Shown: piece by piece, positions 57,063 through 64,000 of the stretch
How the letters are laid out: every line of letters begins with the position of its first letter
How positions within the stretch are numbered: the first letter of the stretch is position 1
NCBI GenBank assembly: GCA_036872755.1
Contig: JAVHNS010000010.1
Coordinates: forward strand, 1,054,001 to 1,118,000
DNA length: 64,000 nt
Direction of reading: 5' to 3'
Source: Orbilia blumenaviensis
Taxonomy: Eukaryota; Ascomycota; Orbiliomycetes; Orbiliales; Orbiliaceae
Position numbers and translations under genes: made by a program
Notes under the pieces: generated by a model
Told to the model about the DNA's origin: nothing
The model's database searches: none
Seen by the model: only the letters and a program-made list of their open reading frames with translations

Positions 57063-59323
57063 ACGACAAATCCACGTGTACCGACGGCAGCAAAGTATTG
57101 CTTTGCTAAGAATGGATATTTCCTACACTCATGTGGCCTTTTTCTTATTCATGCATGCATATCTTTCCCGCTTTCATTGTTTAATGGAGTTCTAGGGTGG
57201 AGTACGTGGGGGAGTTATGTCTTCAGGTCTATCTCATTGCATCTTGTTTGGATATTTTCCCTTTTTATTTTTCCTTGAATGTCTTACCATCTCCTTGTCA
57301 TCCTATCCTATTCTTTCTATCCCTTCTCACCGTCGCCATTATCGATATCTCTTGGCTTCTACTGGCGTTAGGTTTTGAAAACCTGCTGCCACAACCACCG
57401 CCTCCTCTCGCCACCGCTTCACGCGTTTTATCTGCCCGTTGCATTTTCCTTACCTCATCTGTAGCAGTATTGTTTCCCGTTCCTGCATTGTTATTCTCTT
57501 TTCCTTCCTCCGGAACTTGTAAACTTATTGATACCCATATCCCTTGCGCTATTGTTTTTCCCCTCCCGTTGTACTGCTTAGCTGCTCACAACATCTGGAG
57601 TAAGCTATTCCCATTTCACTTCAATGTGCGGTTTTTTTTGGGGTCCAACGAGTTTCTTTCCAGTCGGGTAAGGTATATCTTTTTTCGACGTTGATCCCCT
57701 TTGCCTGTCTGATCTCTTTCGCTGCTGCCGATTGCCCTATGCCCGGATTCAGTGCATGTGTGTTCCAAGAACTCCACAACCCACTCTTTCTACATATTTC
57801 CTTATGTCTTATCACCAAGGAGAGGACCTCATACAACTGGTCTCTGCTCTACGTTCACTATATTTCCTTTGTTCAAGTTCTGATTTTTAACCATCCTGGC
57901 AAAATGGCACACCGGCAGCATGCAAACAGATCGCATAGGCCTTTTCTATTCAACGTCGACATTTGCTCACCTATTCATCAAAACATGGAGATTCTATTTT
58001 GACTCAGATAATCAAAACCTCAAGCACAAAGCAGTTATCTGACTATATCTTATTCTCGTTATTCTCTCTATTATTTACATATATTTCCTACTTATCATCC
58101 TCTTTTTTCTTTCTTTTTCTCTCTTACTCTCTTGGAGGCTTTTTGTGAATGGCGTTTATAGTGTATCGATTTTTTTGTTTTTGTTTATTCTTAGAAAGGT
58201 ATCGAAATGTTTTGACTTCATTCTCCCCTTCTTTTTGCTTTTGATTTGCTATTACTCCTCTATTAAATACTTTAACCTGATCTTGTCTTCCTTTTTTCTT
58301 TTTTTTTTGATACTTACGCATTATTGTTTGTATTTGTACGAAATTTCTCCTAATGGGATGGGAAAGGGAGAGAAAGGAAAGGGTTAACGTTTTTTCCACG
58401 GGAGTGAGTGCATGGCGTGGGCTATATCGTGGATGAGCCCAGGAATTCGAATCCTTGTGAATAGAATTAAAAAAATAAACTTTATAAAGAGAAATAAAAT
58501 AATATATCATTTTCGATGGTAGCGAACTGGCTTAAGGATTTCGTGATTTTTGTTGGGAATTTTTGTAACTTGTGGATTGTATCCTGTTGAGGCTATTTCT
58601 TCGTGTTATCATATAGATACTTATGCACACCATTAATATGCCTGGATCTGGTGAACCCTGGATAGATGGGTATAGATAGCTAGTTGTATAGTACTGGTAT
58701 CAACAAACTTACAGAGTACCCCGGTACATACATATGCCGCAATAGAGTTACCATAAGAATTAGGACCGTTTTGATGTACCCAAGACCATTTCTGGTACCA
58801 GTATGCTATATCGCATTCTACGTTGTCCAGAAGTGAACATAGTGTAATAAAACACCATAAATCAGATTTTGACACCTTTTAGATACATAGGGCGCAGATA
58901 GGAGGATACAGAACACCATGGAGTTCACCAACTTGTACGGAGAGAGAGAAGGACGGAAGAGAGAAAGAGGGGGGGAGGTGTGAAGTTTCAATCCAAGGTT
59001 GTAGATTGTGTGCGTGTAGAAGAGTAAGGTTAAGGTGTCTCGGCTTTAGAGGAGAGGGTGAGACTATATAAAGGTAGAGCCACAAGCAAGCAGTTAAAGG
59101 AAAACAACCCCAAAGGAAAAAAACCCCCATTGTGAAAACAATTAACATAAAGAAATTCCCTTCCCTCATTAATTTGTTTCATCGGATCGAATAAGTTATA
59201 TCATTTCACGGGGTCGTGCAACAAGACAAAGGAGAAAGCGAAAGAATTGTCCATCATATGAAGCGCTAGAAACGAAGTAACTTGGAAGGCAACAGAATTA
59301 GGCGGAAGAATGCTAAAAGATTT
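57063..59323. other. T-rich 3' region, no gene
   Basis: Strongly pyrimidine-rich on the plus strand between about 57.2 and 58.4 kb, giving long but hydrophobic, low-complexity frames that are not genes. AG-rich simple sequence around 58940-58980. RAD23 ends at the right edge. Confidence 0.6.
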
Positions 59324-61092
59324 TCAAGCCTCCGGGTCTGGCGGCTGCTCAAACAGAAAGTTTGCGGCCATTTCTTCGTTCTTATCGCATGCGAAGTAGG
59401 CTTGAATGACGAGGTCACGCTCAAAACCGAGTTGACAGAGCTAGGATATGTTAGTACTTGAGGACCAAACCCTTTTTGAGGTATATCAACTTACCCTTTC
59501 GATTGCGTCTCTCTCCTCCTCAGTAACATGGATGGCCAAACCGCCACCAGGGGCTGCACCGGCTGCACCGGCAAGTTCTTCGTCATTAACACCTTCACTC
59601 AGAAGACTCAAGAAACCTTCAGGGTCCTGCGATATCAAATGGGCGAGCTGGGGGTTAGCCTGGCCGACTTGTTGAAGGATCGGTTCGAGCATCTGCGGGT
59701 GTTCTTGGATGACTTGTCTAAGCTGTTGGAACTGTGGGTTATTTCGAAGGAAGTCTAAGTTGGCACCACCAGCGCCTCCGAGAGCGGCAGCCAGCGGGTT
59801 TGATGCAGCGCCTCCCCGACCACCAGCTGGAGCACCTCGGTTTCCTTGTCTTTGGGCAGCAGCAGCCTCGAAGAGGTTCACAGGTTCGTCAGAATCAGCG
59901 GCTGGCTGAGTCTCGACTGTGGCGGCTGGAGCTGCCGCAGCCCTAGCTGGCTGTGTAGCTGGTGCCCGTGCAGGTTGAGCGGGGGTCGCTTCTCTCTGAA
60001 GGTGCTCGGGAATTCCCTTTATAGCATCTTGTTAGCAAAATTCTCAGAATTAGTACACGTATAGATATATGCCCCAAGCTTACAGTCATAAGGTACTCAA
60101 CAGCTCTGTCTGGGTTGTTGAAAGCAGCACGCATTGCAGCCTCGACATCTGGCCTAGGAAAACCCATCTCCATCATCTGTTGAATGGCATTCTCACGGGC
60201 AGTACCCATAGCGAGCGAGGATGGGTCATTGAAGGCAGCAGCAGCTGGCTGCGATGTGCCTGCAACTTGTGGGACGGGTGTTGGTGTTTCTGGAACGGTA
60301 GCTGGGATGCTGGATGAGGAAGCAGCATTCGCAATTGGAGCAGAAGGCGTCTGCACTGGGGTTGAGGATTTGACAGGTGTCGATGGAACAGCAGCGCTAC
60401 TCGATGCTGACGTCGATGCCTTTGGAGTTGCTTTTGGCTGTGTGGTCGCGACATCAAGTTAGCTGTGGTCTGTTGAGGCTCGAAAACTTGCTCATCAACG
60501 AGCCAAAGCTGTGCCACGTAAGCAGACACGGGGGTTTGAACAAGTACCTTTGAAACCATACAAACGATGAAACCTTTCTCATCGATATTGTATGACCCGA
60601 CGGTCTGTGCGTCTTGCAGAATTTTACCTGTGCCGAACAGAATATATGTTAGCCAGCTCTGGCTTTATATGGACAGACCTGTCACTAGTATAGACGTACC
60701 GGAGTAGATGAGCTTCACAGCAGATGGCTCCCATCCTTTCTCAGTTTGAATCTTTCCCTTGACCGCTGAAATCTATCATTGGAAGATGCGTATTAGACGT
60801 GTGCTTATCCAGCTGGATCAGATGTACCGAAGATATTCCAGATGGCTGACGTCGGCAACGTGTCGGAGGTCACTTACGGTATCAGAGGGACTGGCTTCGA
60901 TGGTAAACCGCTCATTCTTGAGGTCCTAGATCAGTAGCGAAATATTAGTCGAGGCTCGTAAGGGCTGTGGGAGTTGACGCGGTTGGAAATGTCGGAACCA
61001 AGGAGGGGAGCTGGAGGGGTTTTTTCTGCGGGACAGCGGGGCAAAACCGGATGGCTGATTACCTTGAATGTGAGCTTCACTATGTCCGACAT
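59324..61092 (-). CDS. RAD23: UV excision repair / proteasome shuttle protein Rad23
   Basis: Seven exons (minus): 61092-61063, 60925-60878, 60772-60700, 60627-60548, 60437-60084, 60016-59495, 59440-59324; 407 aa. Domain order is that of Rad23/HR23: ubiquitin-like domain 1-77 ([17 protein letters not shown]...[19 protein letters not shown]), a Ser/Thr/Pro linker, UBA1 about 153-195 ([20 protein letters not shown]), an Ala/Gly-rich linker, the XPC/Rad4-binding region about 281-336 ([20 protein letters not shown]), and UBA2 about 361-401 ([20 protein letters not shown]). The UBL docks on the proteasome and the UBAs hold ubiquitin chains; with Rad4 it recognises damaged DNA in NER. Exon 1 encodes only ten residues and four introns interrupt the UBL, so the N-terminus is easily mispredicted. 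Confidence 0.95.
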
Positions 61093-62260
61093 GCTGGGCA
61101 AGCTTGCTCGGGTCGTGATGAAGCTGGTATTAATGGTTTGATGGTGGCGGTGATGATGTGGTGGAGCGGTAGCGATGGGTTTGAGGGGAGGTTGGTTGTA
61201 GACGAGGGCTTGGTTGACAGAGGTTAAAGAGGAAAGGTGACGAGAGGCGAGCGAGCGAGCGAGGTTTGGATGGAAGCCTCGCTGCACTCCTGCACAAACC
61301 AATGTTACCAACCAACTAAAAGTCACAGAACACCGCCACAGAACAAAGAACGTTAGTATCGACAGATCCAAAGCAAACCCCCAAAATACTCAGAGACGTT
61401 CAGTTTTCCTCGAGGATCCAAGGGCGAAAGCAGTAACTATCTACGGTGGTTTATTGCTGTGGATGAGGAGGATTCTTGAAGCATATTGGTATCGTGGTGG
61501 TAAACCGCTGGTTGACCTCCATCGAATCCTTCCTTCCGGCCTTCGAATCATCCCCTTCCTAAATGGCGTGGAATCCGAATCTGAAATCGAAGCTCGCAGA
61601 AAAGTGCTCCAGCGCTATGTTTGACCTGGTTGCGGTTTTGCCATCTTCCCAGTCACAAACCAGAAGCGCTCAGAGGGCTGGGCTGGTCGAGCCTGTGTGG
61701 ACGAACAGAAGGTATGACTACTTTCTCCTGCCCGCGAACGGCCAGTCAGCAGTGTGCATATGCCTGTGATACATGTACAGCTACCACATTCCTGCCCAGA
61801 GAAAAGACATACATATTTTATGTCTGTGCCTGCTGGCTACTTTCTGCAAGGCGGATGGATGCAGTCTGTTCGGTTCAGGCTTAGGACCCGAGTCATTGCG
61901 GAGTCCAAAGGATCGGATGGTGCTTATAAAGCCACATTTCGAGGCTTCTCGCCCCACCACACCATATCGGCTTTTATCAGTATAGCTTGGAGCCGACAAC
62001 TATGGAGAACGGGGCCGAATCACGCTACTGCAAGTGCTCAAGAGACGCGAGTATGAGTTGCGTCTGATCTATACCACCATCGACGATAACGTTTGTTCTG
62101 GCAGCTGCCTCAACTGTCAGGGACAGCATGCATAGGAAAACTTAACTACTAGCTGCACTTCACCAACCGGCTCGAGTTCACCGGCTTGTTTTTTCAACTT
62201 CAGCCCATCTCCAGGCTCCCAGCTTTCAAGGATAATGTTTGTGTCCCGTTGAATTATACC
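61093..62260. other. RAD23 upstream region
   Basis: Promoter side of RAD23. Open frames here are short and without recognisable motifs. No repeat or RNA gene seen. Confidence 0.5.
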
Positions 62261-63415
62261 ATGACCAATTCTACCCCATGGCAGTCATATGAGAAGCTGC
62301 TTCATGACAATGAACGTCTCCTTTCACCACGCATACCGTGAGGCTGGCAGCCTCCCATCTCAGGCGAATCAGCGATGTCTCCGAGATTATGTGTGCACAG
62401 CCAAGTCTGCATATGTCAATGACTATATGCACGGATCATGGTGAGGAACACACCATAGTAGTAAAGTAGTTGACGAACTCCGAGTCGTACCGTACTATTT
62501 TTCGATGTTGTTATATTACACGAACGCGAAGATAGGCCAGGTTTGGGTACCTGACGGTTACTTTTATGCCCACGATCCGCAGCCGAACCTGCAGCGGATG
62601 GGGTCGGGCGTTTATGGTATCTTCTTGGTACTACCACCTGCCGAACTGGCAGGGGTGAGGAAATTGCATGGGCCTCGAAGTTCTTCGCCCCTGCACAAGC
62701 GCATACTATAAAATTGCAGCTTGCAACGTCAGAGGTATCGATCGAAGCAGTCTAGCTGACCGAATTCGTTATGCGGGAAGTATTGCCAGCAGTACAAAGA
62801 GGCTAAGGCTCGAAAATTAGCGGAAATTACTGCTTTAGAGGCGTTATCGATAGACTAAACCCACAACATGATTGGACGATACCGACGGTTGAACGCGAAA
62901 AACTTCGCCCGGTACTGGGGCCAGGGGGGTAATCCGTTGAAGGAAAATAACCAGACCGATTGGAGGAGGAGGGAGAGTCTATTTTTGCAGTTTGGAAAAT
63001 AAGACATGACCTCTTCTCCAGATATTTTTTTTCTTGTCTGTCCTCCTTCAACCTCGTTAGATCTCGTGAGCAATTGGCTATGGTCATACTCCGTACAACC
63101 GTTCGAATTCAATCGACAACTTTCTTGGGTTTCTTTCGAGGCAGACGACCAAAAGGCCTGCCAGGGAGTCCAGTCGGTTCGACATTCAACCCTCCAACGG
63201 TTTCACAATTCGGCCAGCCGTGCGTGCATCGGATCCGGCACCCTTCGATTGCTTGGCTGAGTTAACTCGACACAAACCTCACATCCTCTAGGAACGAGGA
63301 AGCACTTCGACGAGAAGCCCTACGAAACGGTTCCTTCGAAAGTCTGCACCCCTACATGTGCACTGACCAGATCCAGAGGCCTATCAATCTGACATTATTT
63401 GAGCAACCGTGGTAA
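62261..63415 (+). pseudogene. Decayed or unresolved gene with several coding-like islands
   Basis: Three islands on the plus strand read like protein. (1) An ATG at 62261 opens MTNSTPWQSYEKLLHDNERL, continuing to 62337 before a GTGAGG; a second frame then gives RCLRDYVCTAKSAYVNDYMH up to 62442. (2) 62733-63001 reads KYCQQYKEAKARKLAEITAL, then NMIGRYRRLNAKNFARYWGQ, then TDWRRRESLFLQFGK, broken by an in-frame TGA at 62757-62759 and a TAA at 62853-62855. (3) 63292-63415, after a good branch point and CTCTAG acceptor, reads NEEALRREALRNGSFESLHP and ends LTLFEQPW. I could not join them into one open frame. RIP-type C-to-T changes would explain the stops. Family not recognised. Confidence 0.4.
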
Positions 63416-64000
63416 GGTTGGGTTCCAGCTCGCCAATTGGCTCCCACCCTCGCTCAGATAGAAACAAGCATTGCCACACTGACCGGGCATCACGAACGGG
63501 CTGATGGCAGCAGGCAGGCGGAAGAGCCCTTAACCTTCTTTTTACACTCTTTTTCTACTATTTCCAACTAATTGTCACTCATTGTTCTTCTTTTCGCTCG
63601 TTTTCCGCCAGGAATTCTCCGTTTGGATCCGAAAGACTTCGAAACCTTCGAAACCTCGGATTTGAAACATCACGGGTCCCTAGTTGCCCGATACGCTCGT
63701 TATATACCATTGCAGCTAGTGTGAACACTCACACCTTCATACTTTATTACGCCCCGCGGAGTTTTTCTTCTAGATTTCTTCTATCTTGTTGTCTCTTCTT
63801 TCAGCTTCGTGCTTTAAAGCCTTACCAGTCAAGGGTATTCTAATCAAGAAAGGAAATTGCCAATTGCTCAGCATATATCTGGTTGTCTCGGGCTCCTGCA
63901 TACGAATCATTTCTTGGATCTGATCCCGACTGTAACTCGAGGTAAGCACACCCAGCTTTCTCTACTCCTTCCACGAATCGTGAGCCCCTCCTGGGAAGAA
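63416..64000 (+). promoter_or_regulatory. Probable leader/promoter of a gene beyond the right edge
   Basis: From about 63530 the plus strand is pyrimidine-rich with TTCTTTC-type runs, as seen upstream of the other plus-strand genes, and no ATG-started frame of note opens before the window ends. A GGTAAGC-like donor near 63941 could end a noncoding first exon. This is inference. Confidence 0.3.

Noticed and set aside
57197..57694. Plus-strand frame of 165 aa, very hydrophobic
   Set aside because: It is the translation of a T-rich 3' region; Leu/Phe/Ser low complexity with no family motif, and it lies directly behind the Myb gene.
60173..60559. Second minus-strand frame over RAD23 (128 aa, Gln/His-rich)
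   Set aside because: Shadow frame of the Ser/Pro/Ala linker exon of RAD23.

Overview
This window is nuclear DNA of a filamentous ascomycete (Pezizomycotina). The genes are broken by short GT..AG introns, mostly 54-130 nt, with CTAAC-like branch points. The protein set is fungal: a YDR124W-like/DUF2841 protein, a STE3 pheromone receptor, a YCF1-type vacuolar ABC transporter, fungal RIM1, a Kre9/Knh1-type GPI protein and a NIPA magnesium transporter. I could not place it to genus. No rRNA, tRNA or CRISPR was found. Exon coordinates were worked out by hand from reading frame, splice signals and recognised protein motifs; none has transcript support.

Layout. 1-20 kb has few genes: a DUF2841 regulator-like gene (-, 2963-5136), a seven-exon CsbD-like stress gene built partly from micro-exons (+, 8369-10231), and YCF1 (-, 14280-19697). 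20-24.5 kb carries SPT4 (+), divergent from YCF1, and the STE3-type receptor (+). 24.5-45 kb is an AT-rich, TA-rich, stop-dense compartment that looks like decayed, RIP-type sequence. Isolated genes sit in it: a single-pass membrane protein with a PPxY tail (+), a small secreted protein (-), RIM1 (-), a GPI-anchored Kre9/Knh1-like protein (-), an ACMSD-type amidohydrolase (-), and four more small proteins with one membrane span (-). 46-51.5 kb is normal gene space: a NIPA transporter (+) and a divergent pair of F-box paralogs. 51.5-56 kb holds no confident gene. 56-61 kb has a Myb/SANT protein (+) and RAD23 (-). The last 3 kb contains a decayed gene fragment and probably the leader of a gene beyond the window.

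There is no operon logic here. The conserved genes belong to ordinary cell functions: transcription elongation (SPT4), ubiquitin/NER shuttling (RAD23), mtDNA maintenance (RIM1), vacuolar detoxification (YCF1), Mg2+ transport (NIPA) and mating (STE3). The less ordinary content is the micro-exon CsbD gene with a duplicated 23-nt exon, the set of small single-span membrane proteins in the AT-rich compartment, the divergent F-box paralogs, and an open in-frame extension behind the SPT4 stop codon.
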